From: Salininema proteolyticum
GTDB lineage: Bacteria > Actinomycetota > Actinomycetes > Mycobacteriales > Micromonosporaceae
Assembly: GCF_042685645.1 (NCBI RefSeq)
Contig: NZ_JBHUNX010000001.1
Span: 4,526,001 to 4,590,000, forward strand
Direction: 5' to 3'
DNA: 64,000 nucleotides
Shown here: positions 36,000 through 44,207 of the stretch, piece by piece
Layout of the letters: each line of letters opens with the position of its first letter
Position numbering within the stretch: the stretch's first letter is position 1
Notes under the pieces: model-generated
Seen by the model: the letters and a program-made list of their open reading frames with translations, nothing else
What the model was told of the DNA's origin: nothing
Database searches by the model: none
Program-made: the position numbers and the translations under genes

Positions 36000-36227
36000 T
36001 CAGTGGCCCGGTGCCCCGGCGCTGAGCAGAATCACTTCCCTCAGCTTCGCGAAAGCCTCGTCGACGACTTCGGCCGTGATGGGCCGGCTGAAGTAGACGT
36101 CCGCGTAGAACTCGGAGATCCGCAGGCGTATCGAGTAGTCGTAGTGGTCGATGCTGCCCAGGTTCTCGAAGAGATCGGCCGCCTCGGAGAGAAAGATGCT
36201 GTGTCCGTTCGATGGTGTTTCTTCCAT
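36000..36227 (-). CDS. Small hypothetical protein
   Basis: A 75-residue protein of unknown family: a helical start (SIFLSEAADLFENLG), a beta-rich middle (YDYSIRLRISEFYADVYFSR) and a C-terminal helix (EVVDEAFAKLREVILLSAG). AGGA precedes ATG 36227. It lies 134 bp upstream of the small gene at 35668 on the same strand and could form a two-gene unit with it. A toxin-antitoxin or immunity role is possible given size and setting, but nothing in the sequence proves it. Confidence 0.6.
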   Translation of the reverse strand: MEETPSNGHSIFLSEAADLFENLGSIDHYDYSIRLRISEFYADVYFSRPITAEVVDEAFAKLREVILLSAGAPGH

Positions 36228-36293
36228 GGCGGTGATCCTAGGACCGCTCGAGCACGGTTCGGCGCAACGACATTCCGGGTCGCCCCGGATGTA

Positions 36294-36932
36294 CTAGACG
36301 CCGGGGCCCTCATCCGTCCAGGGGCGGTTCAACAGGCCCGCCCTGGCCAGGGCCAGCGCCTGCTGCGCGGCCTCGACAGCGTCCTCCTCGGTCAGCTCCA
36401 CCGGAGTCGTCAGGAACTGGTAGTACAGCGGCGCGCTCACGGTGCGCACCAAGCGCTCCGGGCTTACCTCGCCGGGCAGTTCGCCGCGCTCGACCGCCTC
36501 GTGGACGCAAGGCGTCCATTCGCCGACTCGCTTGGCGTAGAAGCGGTGCAACGCCTCCGCGGTCTCCTCGCTGCATACCGACGCCGCGATAAGCGAGCGG
36601 AACAGGCGCCCCTGGCGCGGGTCCGCGAGCGTCTTGCGCACCAGCAGCGCGCACTCCTCGAGATCCCGGTCAACGTCCCCTAGACGCGTTCGCCCGAGTG
36701 ACGTCTCCGCCATGTCCTCGAGCAGGTCCTCGGCCAACCCCGCAGCGCTGCCCCAACGCCGGTAGACGGTCGTCCTCCCCACGCCGGCCCGTTCGGCCAC
36801 CGCTGCCAGGTCGAGGTGGGAGAAGCCGGACTCGACGAGAATCTCGGAGGTGGCGTCGAGGACGGCCCGTCGGGTGGCCGCCGTCCTGCCGCCGGGGCGC
36901 GTCTTCCCTGGACGAGGGCGTTCCTGAGGCAT
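36294..36932 (-). CDS. TetR-family transcriptional regulator
   Basis: A 212-residue repressor. HTH at about residues 22-68 (AVLDATSEILVESGFSHLDL and VAERAGVGRTTVYRRWGS). The C-terminal region has the TetR_C_11 style, with APLYYQFLTTPVELTEEDA near residue 170. It is divergent from the aldo/keto reductase gene, and the 94 bp between them are almost wholly occupied by a large nested palindrome, so it very probably represses both itself and the reductase. Confidence 0.9.
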   Translation of the reverse strand: MPQERPRPGKTRPGGRTAATRRAVLDATSEILVESGFSHLDLAAVAERAGVGRTTVYRRWGSAAGLAEDLLEDMAETSLGRTRLGDVDRDLEECALLVRKTLADPRQGRLFRSLIAASVCSEETAEALHRFYAKRVGEWTPCVHEAVERGELPGEVSPERLVRTVSAPLYYQFLTTPVELTEEDAVEAAQQALALARAGLLNRPWTDEGPGV

Positions 36933-37010
36933 TAACGGTACTCCAGTTTCATTAATAGGTCATTCGGTGCTACAGTAGCACCAGAGCTTAATGAAACAAG
37001 TATACCGTTA
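36933..37010. promoter_or_regulatory. Nested palindromic operator between tetR and aldo/keto reductase
   Basis: Outer 23-bp arms (36933-36955 and 36988-37010) share TAACGGTA...TTTCATTAA and its reverse complement with five central mismatches. An inner palindrome ggtgctacagtagcacc (36966-36982) has perfect seven-base arms around cag. The whole intergenic region is thus one 78-bp dyad, with room for several TetR dimers on both promoters. Confidence 0.8.
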
Positions 37011-37026
37011 GTGGAGGTATTCAGAG

Positions 37027-38064
37027 ATGGAAACCCGCAGGCTCGGCCGCTCCGGCCTCTTCGTCCCCGTCCTCGGACTCGGCACGGCCACCTTCGCCGG
37101 CAAGAACGACTTCTTCAAGGAGTGGGGCGACACCGACGTCCAGGGCGCCCGGCGCATGATCGACATCAGCCTCGACGCCGGGGCGAACCTCTTCGACAGC
37201 GCCGACGTCTACTCCGACGGCGCGGCGGAGGAGGTCCTCGGGGAGGCCCTCAAAGGCCGTCGCGACCGCGCGATCGTCTCGACCAAGGGCGGGCTCCCCT
37301 TCGTGAGCGACCCCGCCGACGCCGGGTCCTCCCGCCGCTGGCTGACGAAGGCCGTGGAGGGTTCGTTGCGCCGGCTGCGCACCGACCACATCGACCTCTA
37401 CCAGCTCCACGCCTTCGACGCGTTCACCCCCGTCGAGGAGACCCTGGAGACACTCGACTCCTTCGTCCGCCAGGGCAAGATCCGCTACATCGGCGTCTCC
37501 AACTACGCCGGCTGGCAGCTGATGCGCATGATCGGCACCGCCGAGAACCGCGGCCTGGTCCGGCCCGTCGCGAACCAGGCCTACTACTCGCTGATCGGCC
37601 GCGACTTCGAGTGGGAGCTCATGCCGCTCGGGCTCGACCAGGAGATGGGAACACTGGTGTGGAGCCCGCTGGGGTGGGGGCGCCTGACCGGCGCGGTCCG
37701 ACGCGACGCGCCATTGCCGGAGACCAGCCGCCTGCACCGGACCGCGGACATGAGCCCGCACGTCGACCAGGAGCGCCTCTACGACGTGGTCGACGTCCTG
37801 CTGGAGGTCGCCGAGGAGGCCGGGAAGAGCGTTCCGCAGGTGGCGATCAACTGGCTGACCGGCCGTCCCACAGTCGCCGGCGTGATGATCGGCGCGCGAA
37901 CCGAGCGGCAGCTGCGCGACAATCTCGGGGCCGTCGGCTGGAGCCTCACCGCGGACCAGATCGGGAGACTCGACGAGGCGAGCGCGTCGCAGGCGCCTTA
38001 CCCGGCCTCGGTCTACTCCATTCAGGACGGGTTCCGCCGCGTGAGCCCGCCGCTGTTCGGGTGA
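37027..38064 (+). CDS. Aldo/keto reductase
   Basis: A 345-residue NADPH-dependent oxidoreductase of the AKR superfamily ((beta/alpha)8 barrel). The tetrad is visible: Asp and Tyr in LFDSADVYSDGAAEE (about residues 56-61), Lys in IVSTKGGLPF, and His in DLYQLHAFD. Late elements IGVSNYAGWQLMRM, PVANQAYYSLIGRDFEWEL and IGARTERQLRDNLGAVGW follow the family. GGAGG lies ten bases upstream of ATG 37027. It is divergent from the TetR gene that probably controls it. Substrate unknown. Confidence 0.96.
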   Translation: METRRLGRSGLFVPVLGLGTATFAGKNDFFKEWGDTDVQGARRMIDISLDAGANLFDSADVYSDGAAEEVLGEALKGRRDRAIVSTKGGLPFVSDPADAGSSRRWLTKAVEGSLRRLRTDHIDLYQLHAFDAFTPVEETLETLDSFVRQGKIRYIGVSNYAGWQLMRMIGTAENRGLVRPVANQAYYSLIGRDFEWELMPLGLDQEMGTLVWSPLGWGRLTGAVRRDAPLPETSRLHRTADMSPHVDQERLYDVVDVLLEVAEEAGKSVPQVAINWLTGRPTVAGVMIGARTERQLRDNLGAVGWSLTADQIGRLDEASASQAPYPASVYSIQDGFRRVSPPLFG

Positions 38065-38739
38065 GCGATTCCGACGGACGGGACAGACGCACCCAGAATA
38101 CGCAATCTACCAGGCAAGACGCGGCGAGATAGGAACGAATTAATCTCATGAAGTAGTGACGCTGTCACTCTCCGGTGGTATTCTCGTGCAATAGAAGAAC
38201 TTAACAGTGTTCGGTTGGGGTCATCCCATTGGGGAGACCGTTCCAGTCCATACCGGGCGGGCTGAGTCTGGGGCCCGTTCTCATACCGGAGCTGGATCGA
38301 AAAACCAGTCATCTCTGCCGGGGCAGTCTGGCGAGACACGACAACCCGACCGGCGCCACCACGAGTCGGGTTGACCGTGGTGACTGCCGCCGGACAAGAT
38401 GATTGCCGCTTGGCCTATCACGGGGGAAATGCCAGGTAGCAGCCGAACAGAAAGAAGCCGTTGGAGAGGCGCCACCCTCCAGCGGCCTTCTTTTGCGCTC
38501 AGGGCGGGCAGCTGCTCATTCGCGGGACGCCGAGGGCCTCCGCTCGTTCGCGGTTCTCGCCGTCTTGAGGCGGGAACACTCACCCGCCGATGCCCTGCGA
38601 CCCGTACGAATCTATGGGGCTCGCACGCGTCCCGCCGGTTCCCCGCCGGGGCCTGCGCTAATCCCGCCGGTTCCACACCGGGGCCCGCAGCAATCCCACC
38701 GGTTCTTCACCGGTTCCCGCCGGCCCCGCCGGATCCCGG
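38065..38739. repeat. 675-bp gene-free interval with hairpin and tandem repeats
   Basis: Between the aldo/keto reductase and mutY. It holds a terminator-like imperfect hairpin (gaagccgttggag/ctccagcggccttc, 38455-38490) followed by TTTT, and three imperfect 32-bp tandem repeats at 38629-38724 (unit core atcccgccggttccacaccg). Short open frames cross it but show no domain, no ribosome site and no consistent codon bias, so I call none. Confidence 0.6.
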
Positions 38740-39630
38740 TCAGGCCCCCAGTTGGAAGAGGCCCGTCTCGTCGGTCTCCACCAACCCCTCGTGGAGGAGC
38801 TGGGCCAGGGCCTCGTTGACCATGGCCGCGTCCTTCCAAGCGAGGTCGATCTCCGAGCGGGGCCGGGGCGCCTTCTGGCGCAGCAGCTCGATGATGTTCC
38901 CGCGCACGTGCCGGTTGGTTCCCGTGTACTTCTGGCGTTTCCGCGACGGTCCCTCCGGGATGTCCTGGTAGGCGAATCCGCAGACGTCGACGACGGGGCA
39001 GGAGGCGCAGTCGGCCTCGCGGGCCTTGCAGACGAGCGAGCCCAACTCCATCAGCGCGATTGAGAGCCGGGCGGCGGTCGCCTGGTCCTCGGGCAGGAGG
39101 GCCTCGCAGGCGTCGAGGTCGGCCTGGGAGGTCGCGGTGCCCGAGTCGGGTTTCCCGGAGAGGCGGGCGACGACGCGCCGGACGTTGGTGTCGACGACGG
39201 GGTGCCGGTGCCCGTAGGCGAAGACCGCGACGGCTGCGGCGGTGTAGACGCCGATGCCCGGCAGCGCCCGGAGCTCGTCCAGGTCGCGGGGCACCTCGTT
39301 GCCGTGTTTCTCGGCGATGGCCTGGGCGCACTCGCGCAGGCGCATGGCGCGGCGCGGATAGCCCAGGCGCCCCCACATGGTGAGGATGTCCGGCCCGGCC
39401 GCGTCGGCGACGTCGGCGGGGCTCGGCCAGCGCTCCATCCACGCCTCCCACAGGGGTGCGACGCGGGACACGGGGGTCTGCTGGCTCATCACCTCGGAGA
39501 CGAGCACGCCCCACGGCGTCGTTTCCGGTCGCCGCCAGGGCAGTTCGGTGCGGTTGTGGGCGTCGAACCACGGCAGGAGCCGCTTGGGGAGGACGGTGAC
39601 GAGTCCCTCGTTCGGCGGATTGTTCGGCAT
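38740..39630 (-). CDS. mutY: A/G-specific adenine glycosylase MutY
   Basis: A 296-residue base-excision repair enzyme that removes adenine paired with 8-oxoguanine. The N-terminal catalytic helix region has SEVMSQQTPVSRV; the helix-hairpin-helix LPGIGVYTAAAVAVFAYG is followed by the catalytic Asp in HPVVDTNVRRVVAR (about residue 145). The iron-sulphur ligands C-x6-C-x2-C-x5-C are complete in CKAREADCASCPVVDVC. The C-terminal NUDIX-like domain of E. coli MutY is missing, as is common in actinobacteria. Confidence 0.97.
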   Translation of the reverse strand: MPNNPPNEGLVTVLPKRLLPWFDAHNRTELPWRRPETTPWGVLVSEVMSQQTPVSRVAPLWEAWMERWPSPADVADAAGPDILTMWGRLGYPRRAMRLRECAQAIAEKHGNEVPRDLDELRALPGIGVYTAAAVAVFAYGHRHPVVDTNVRRVVARLSGKPDSGTATSQADLDACEALLPEDQATAARLSIALMELGSLVCKAREADCASCPVVDVCGFAYQDIPEGPSRKRQKYTGTNRHVRGNIIELLRQKAPRPRSEIDLAWKDAAMVNEALAQLLHEGLVETDETGLFQLGA

Positions 39631-39693
39631 GGGCCCCTCTCGCCTTCGTGAAATTCCTGCGATGTGCAGCGCAATGTTATACCGTCACGCGGT

Positions 39694-40386
39694 ATGCGGG
39701 AGTGGTGGAAGAAAGTGTCGGCCGCCGCGGTCGGCCGGGGCGGAGAGACGCCCGGCACCTACTGGGCGCGGCGGGCCATGGTCCTCGGCATGGTGGCGGC
39801 CGTGGCCATCATCGCCGCCACTGTGTACAAGGTGACCGCGCCGCTGGAGCAGGCGTCGGTCGACGACCCCGAGCACGTCCGCCCCGTGAATCCGACCGCC
39901 ACCAAACGCCCCCTGGAGGATCGGGACCTCGAACTGGCCCAGCCGCAGGCCCACCGGTCGGAGGAGTCTCCGGAACCGGAACCGGAGGAGAGCGAGTCCC
40001 CCGCGGAGCCGGAGCCCTGCGAACAGGACGGCGTCCGCCTGCAGGTCGTCTCCGCGCTGCGGGAGGCCTATGTGGGGACCACCGTCCCCGTCAGCGTCCT
40101 GGTGGTCAACGAGGAACGGGCCGATTGCGAGATCCGGTGGGACCGGGTGGTTCTGCAGGCCCGCAATGGAAACGACATCGTCTACGCCTCCGACCACTGC
40201 GGCGACGAGCCGGAGGGGACGGCGGTGCTGAAGCCCGGCGACGGCGAGACGGTGGAGTTCGACTTCGCCGCGAAGGCCAGTGACGAGGCGTGCGAGGGCG
40301 AGAGGCGGGAGCTTCCCGCCGGTGACTACGACCTGGTGGCCGCGGTGGGGGAGAGCGAGGCCGACGCCGGCCTGCGCCTCAAGTGA
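39694..40386 (+). CDS. Membrane-anchored protein with acidic linker and C-terminal beta domain
   Basis: A 230-residue protein of unknown function. A basic N-terminus (MREWWKKVSAAAVGRG) leads to one membrane helix (AMVLGMVAAVAIIAATVY, about residues 28-46), a Pro/Glu-rich linker (about 75-110) and an extracellular domain with four Cys and Ig-like strands (VRLQVVSALREAYVGTTVPV). No ribosome site is clear, so ATG 39694 (possibly leaderless after TATACC) and ATG 39664 are both possible. Its 3' end overlaps the end of the convergent TetR gene by 61 bp. Confidence 0.68.
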   Translation: MREWWKKVSAAAVGRGGETPGTYWARRAMVLGMVAAVAIIAATVYKVTAPLEQASVDDPEHVRPVNPTATKRPLEDRDLELAQPQAHRSEESPEPEPEESESPAEPEPCEQDGVRLQVVSALREAYVGTTVPVSVLVVNEERADCEIRWDRVVLQARNGNDIVYASDHCGDEPEGTAVLKPGDGETVEFDFAAKASDEACEGERRELPAGDYDLVAAVGESEADAGLRLK

Positions 40387-41108
40387 CCTCTGCCGGGCGA
40401 CTCTCCGGCCGACTGGGCCGGTCCGTCCTCCCTACCTGGAACGGGAGCCTCGGGCGGCTTATGACAGGAAGCGCGCCGACGCCCCGCCCCTCTGCCCGCG
40501 ACGGGCGTTACCGCTTCTAACAGCAGGTCCGCCAGGGCCTTTCCGAGCTGCGCCTGGTCCTCGTCGCGGTGCTCGGGGTCGATGGCGCCGGCGACGTAGC
40601 GGCCCTGGACGAGCGTGACGATCAGCGCGGCGGCGGCTTCGGGGCGGCGGTTCTCGGGGAGTTGTCCGGAGTTCTGGGCGCGCTTGAACAGTTCGGTGAG
40701 GTCCGCCTTCATGTGGTCCCAGTAGGAGGCGATGCGGCGCGCGGTGGCGGGGTCATCGCCGAGTTCCACGGCGGCGCGGGTGAAGAACTCCCCGTCGGAC
40801 ATCTTCGGGGCGAGGTCGAGCAGGGCGGAGAGGATCGAGGCGAGCGAGTGGGCCGGGCCGGGCTCGAGGGAGAGGACGGCCTCCCACCGGGGTCTGGAGT
40901 CGAACTGGAGGTGCTCCATGGCCTGGATGTAGATCTGGTGCTTGGAGCCGTAGCCGGAGTAGAGCGTGGCCCGGTTGAGGCCGGTGGAGGCGACGAGGTC
41001 GGTCATGGTGGTGGCCGTGAACCCCTTCTCCAGAAAAGTCTCGGCGGCCGCTTTGAGAATCCGCCATTCGTCGGGATTCCGCGGCTTGATTATGTTTGCT
41101 TGCTTCAT
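40326..41108 (-). CDS. TetR-family regulator with an abnormal C-terminal tail
   Basis: A 260-residue TetR protein. The HTH is in residues 15-62 (ILKAAAETFLEKGFTATTM, then STGLNRATLYSGYGSKHQIY). The ligand domain appears complete by about residue 205 (LADLLLEAVTPVAG), after which the frame runs on for 55 residues of Arg/Pro/Ser-rich sequence and overlaps the convergent neighbour, as if the original stop was lost by frameshift. ATG 41108 has no ribosome site; ACGG-TATCTAC-CCGT at 41115-41129 could be its operator. It is divergent from the ECF importer operon and may regulate it. Confidence 0.82.
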   Translation of the reverse strand: MKQANIIKPRNPDEWRILKAAAETFLEKGFTATTMTDLVASTGLNRATLYSGYGSKHQIYIQAMEHLQFDSRPRWEAVLSLEPGPAHSLASILSALLDLAPKMSDGEFFTRAAVELGDDPATARRIASYWDHMKADLTELFKRAQNSGQLPENRRPEAAAALIVTLVQGRYVAGAIDPEHRDEDQAQLGKALADLLLEAVTPVAGRGAGRRRASCHKPPEAPVPGREDGPAQSAGESPGRGHLRRRPASASLSPTAATRS

Positions 41109-41340
41109 GTTTGAACGGTATCTACCCGTACGCGCCCGGTCAAGGCGCGTATGGGGGCTCCGAATAGGCCGTACGGTGGGGGAGCGCCCGGGCGGACGGT
41201 GTCCGGGGCCGAAACCGGTGCGAGAATGGGGTCCGGGAGCGGAGTGACCGGAAAAGCGGCACGGCCGCTCGGGATGGACGTCTGTGACCCACCGCCTCCG
41301 GTAGGCTCAATAGGTGGTTCGGACAGAAAGGTACCGTGAC
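41109..41340 (+). promoter_or_regulatory. Leader region of the ECF importer operon
   Basis: 232 bp between the divergent TetR and the importer operon. It contains dense, GC-rich dyads. Segments such as ccggtgcgag and gagtgaccgg recall parts of cobalamin riboswitches, but I cannot find a convincing B12 box. At its end a composite hairpin (TCTGT, CCACC, GCCT paired with AGGC, GGTGG, ACAGA; 41281-41327) sits directly before the AAAGGT ribosome site of the first gene and could mask it. Structured leader: likely. Cobalamin sensing: only a possibility. Confidence 0.4.
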
Positions 41341-42519
41341 ATGCAGATTGAACCGCGCCTGTGGCGACGCGGGCTGGCCGTGCTGGCCCTGAGCCCGCTC
41401 GCGGTCCTCGCGCCCGCTACCGCCCACGCCCAGGACGAGGAGGTCTTCGACTCTCCGAAGGACGCCGCCGCGTCCTGGCTGGCGGAACAGGCCGAGGGCG
41501 ACTACTGGATGAACGGCGGACAGCCCAGCGAGGGCACCACCCTGGACGCCGCCATCGGCTTCATGGCCGCCGGCGTCGGAGGAGACCGCGTCGAGGGATC
41601 GCTGCAGTGGTTCAGCGACAAGGACGTCCTCGACGGCTACCTCTTCAGCGGCGAGGACGGCGACGACATGAACGCCGGCAGCGCCGGGAAGCTCGTCTAC
41701 GCGATCGAGACCTCGGGCGGAGACTCGTCCCAGTTCGCCGAGCGCGACCTCAAGAAGGACCTGGCGGACACCAAGGCCGACGGCGGCCTGTACGGAACCA
41801 CCGACTCCTCCCTGGCCACCGCCTGGGCCGTGCTCGGACTGGACCGGGCCGGCGAGGAGATCGACGAGGAGACCGGCACCGCCCTCGCCGGAATCCAGTG
41901 CGAGGACGGCAGCTTCAGCTGGCAGGGCGGACCGGACTGCGCCGGGACCCCCGACATCACCGGCACCGTCGTGTCGGCCCTGACCGTGATCGGCGGCGAC
42001 GACGCGGCGGCCGCGAAGGAGAAGGCCGTCCAGTGGCTGCTGGACAACCAGGCCGAGGACGGCTCCTACAACGCCGACGGCAGCGAGGACACCGCGGGCG
42101 ACGCCAACTCGACGGCGGTCGCCGCGCAGGCGCTCCTCCAGGGCGAGCACCGCGAAGAGGCCGAGAAGGCCGTGTCCTTCCTCCTGACGCTGCAGCTGGG
42201 CTGCGGCGAGGACGGAGAGGGCGCCGTCAAGTACCAGGCCGAGGAGAACGAGGAGTTCGGCGAGGAGCCGCGCGTCCTCGCCACCGCGCAGTCCCTGGTC
42301 CCCCTGTCGGGCCAGAACTACGTCGACCTGGACGCCTCCGCCATGGAGAGCGGAATCCCGGACGTCGAGTGCCGGGCCGACGGCGGCACCGAGGAGTCCG
42401 AGGCGGCCGAGAAGACCGCCACCTGGCTCCCGTGGGCGATCACCGGGGCCATCGTCGTCATCGGCGCGGTCATCGCGTTCGCCGTAGTGCGCAGCAAGCG
42501 CCACCACGCGGAGAAATAG
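41341..42519 (+). CDS. Exported alpha/alpha-barrel (prenyltransferase/squalene-oxidase-repeat, transcobalamin-like) protein
   Basis: A 392-residue protein with a signal peptide ending near TAHAQDEE, repeats of the squalene-cyclase/prenyltransferase type (DGSYNADGSEDTAGDANSTA, CEDGSFSWQGGPDCAGTPDI) typical of alpha6/alpha6 barrels, a linker and a C-terminal membrane anchor (WAITGAIVVIGAVIAFAVVR) with a basic tail. In transcobalamin and intrinsic factor the vitamin-binding N-terminal domain has this barrel fold. It heads an operon for an ECF importer and is followed by a DUF4430-like protein. Cobalamin capture is inferred; the ligand could differ. AAAGGT precedes ATG 41341. Confidence 0.75.
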   Translation: MQIEPRLWRRGLAVLALSPLAVLAPATAHAQDEEVFDSPKDAAASWLAEQAEGDYWMNGGQPSEGTTLDAAIGFMAAGVGGDRVEGSLQWFSDKDVLDGYLFSGEDGDDMNAGSAGKLVYAIETSGGDSSQFAERDLKKDLADTKADGGLYGTTDSSLATAWAVLGLDRAGEEIDEETGTALAGIQCEDGSFSWQGGPDCAGTPDITGTVVSALTVIGGDDAAAAKEKAVQWLLDNQAEDGSYNADGSEDTAGDANSTAVAAQALLQGEHREEAEKAVSFLLTLQLGCGEDGEGAVKYQAEENEEFGEEPRVLATAQSLVPLSGQNYVDLDASAMESGIPDVECRADGGTEESEAAEKTATWLPWAITGAIVVIGAVIAFAVVRSKRHHAEK

Positions 42520-42523
42520 GATT

Positions 42524-43078
42524 ATGGGGCGGACCATGGTGTTCCAGACGGCGCTGACGGCCGCGGCCCTCGCCGTGGCCGCCCCGCTCCCCGCCGCCGC
42601 GGAAGAGCAGGCCTGCACAGGAGTGACCGTCGTGGTCGACTTCCCCGACGGCACGACCGCGAGCGGCTGCGCCGACGACCCGGGCAACGGACTCGAGGCG
42701 CTCACCCAGGCGGGCTTCACCGTCACCGAGGTCAACGGCCAGGCCGGCATGGTCTGCCGCATCGACGAACGGCCCGAGACCTCCTGCGCGGCGACCCCCT
42801 CGCAGGACGAGTACTGGTCGTACTGGACGGCCGGCGAGGGCGACGAGGACTGGACCTACGCCCAGGCCGGCCCCTCCCAGGCGAGGCCGGGCCCCGGCTC
42901 CAGCCAGGGCTGGACGTTCGGCGACGGCGAGACAGAGCCGAGCCGGCCCCCGGCGGCGGCCCCGGTCGGCGAGCGGTCCGACGAGAAGGCCGACGGCTAC
43001 TGGTGGATCGCGGCACCCGTCCTCATCGTCCTGGTCGCCGCGGCCGCCATCGTCGTCCGCCGCCGCAATGCCGACTGA
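42524..43078 (+). CDS. SCO2322-family exported protein (DUF4430-like beta domain)
   Basis: A 184-residue protein with a signal peptide (cleaved near AAAEEQACT) and one C-terminal membrane helix (WIAAPVLIVLVAAAAIVV). The exported domain (VTVVVDFPDGTTASGC, GMVCRIDERPETSC, then EYWSYWTAGEGDEDWTYAQA) follows the pattern of DUF4430, the beta domain of transcobalamin-type proteins, where W-S-Y near the end caps the vitamin; four Cys could form two disulphides. Paired with the barrel protein upstream, it would be the second half of a split binder. It overlaps the next gene by 11 bases. Confidence 0.72.
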   Translation: MGRTMVFQTALTAAALAVAAPLPAAAEEQACTGVTVVVDFPDGTTASGCADDPGNGLEALTQAGFTVTEVNGQAGMVCRIDERPETSCAATPSQDEYWSYWTAGEGDEDWTYAQAGPSQARPGPGSSQGWTFGDGETEPSRPPAAAPVGERSDEKADGYWWIAAPVLIVLVAAAAIVVRRRNAD

Positions 43079-44207
43079 CGCCGTACGCGTCCGCCCCGGG
43101 CACGGCGAACTCCGTCCGAGGCCCCACGGCCCCCGCCGACCGCACGGCGCCCGGGGGAAGAGGAGCGTCCACCCGGCCGCCTGGTGGGGATGGGCCATAG
43201 CCCTCGCGACGGTGACCGCCCTCAGCCACAATCCCTGGACGAACCTCCTCATCGTCGCCGTCACCGGCCTCGTCGTGGCCGCCTGCCGCGGCGACGAGCC
43301 CTGGTCGGGCGCCTGGCGCGTCTTCCTGGCCATCGGCCTGACCGTCGTCGGCATCCGCTTCGTCTTCTACTTCCTGTTCGGCGGGACCGAGGGGACGACC
43401 GTCCTGTTCACCCTGCCGCAGTGGAACATCGGCGACACCGGCCTGAGCGTGGGCGGCAGGGTCACCGCCGAGGGCGCGCTCGCGGCCCTCTACGACGGCC
43501 TCCGACTGGCGACCCTGCTGATCTGCGTGGGCGCGGCCAACGCCCTGGCCAGCCCCAGGAGGCTGCTGCGGAGCCTGCCGACCGCCCTCTACGAGATCGC
43601 GCTCGCCGTGGTCGTGGCCCTCGCCCTGATCCCGCAGCTGGTGAGCGCCGTCAAGCGCATCCGGCGGGCGAAGGAGCTGCGGGGCAGCAGGAAGAAGGGA
43701 CCCATCGTGTTCATGAGGACGGTGCTCGCCCCGGTCCTGACCGACGCCCTGGACCGGTCGCTCGACCTGGCGGCCTCCATGGCCAGCCGCGGGTACGGGC
43801 GCGCCACGGCCGTCGACCCGCGCAACAGGCGCACGGTGGCCGGCCTCAGCATGATCGCCCTGACCGGGATCCTCGTGGGGGCCTACGGGCTCCTGACGTA
43901 CGAATCGGCGCTTTGGACGTGGGGGATGCTCTTCGCCGGCGCCGCCGTGGGCGTCACCGCCGTGCGGGCGGCCTCCCGGAGATTCCGGCACACGCGCTAC
44001 CGCCGCGACCGGTTCCGCCCGGTCGACTGGGCCGTCCTCGCCTCCGGAGCCGTCGCCCTGGCCGGAGGCATCGCCAACAACGTCATCTCCCCCTCGCAGA
44101 TGTGGCCCACCCCGGAGCTTGCCCCGCCGCCGCTCGCCCTGATCGCCGTGCTGGGAGTGCTCACGGCGGCCGCCCCCGCCTTCTTCGCCTCTGAGGAGTC
44201 CCGGTGA
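43068..44207 (+). CDS. ECF transporter transmembrane (T) component, CbiQ family
   Basis: A 379-residue membrane protein of the CbiQ/EcfT family, which couples ATP hydrolysis by EcfA to S-component movement. About six hydrophobic helices; the coupling helices carry LDLAASMASRGYGRATAVDP, containing the A-S-R-G version of the Ala-Arg-Gly motif, and RIRRAKELRGSRKKG. The N-terminal 35 residues are basic and probably cytoplasmic. It overlaps the upstream SCO2322-like gene and shares GTGA with the ATPase gene. Confidence 0.9.
   Translation: MPTDAVRVRPGHGELRPRPHGPRRPHGARGKRSVHPAAWWGWAIALATVTALSHNPWTNLLIVAVTGLVVAACRGDEPWSGAWRVFLAIGLTVVGIRFVFYFLFGGTEGTTVLFTLPQWNIGDTGLSVGGRVTAEGALAALYDGLRLATLLICVGAANALASPRRLLRSLPTALYEIALAVVVALALIPQLVSAVKRIRRAKELRGSRKKGPIVFMRTVLAPVLTDALDRSLDLAASMASRGYGRATAVDPRNRRTVAGLSMIALTGILVGAYGLLTYESALWTWGMLFAGAAVGVTAVRAASRRFRHTRYRRDRFRPVDWAVLASGAVALAGGIANNVISPSQMWPTPELAPPPLALIAVLGVLTAAAPAFFASEESR

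Noticed and set aside
38281..38971. Several overlapping short frames between the aldo/keto reductase and mutY
   Set aside because: No ribosome sites, no domains, and they cross a terminator-like hairpin and tandem repeats.
41109..41340. A confident cobalamin riboswitch call
   Set aside because: Only fragments resemble the core and no clear B12 box was found; kept as a structured leader with low confidence.
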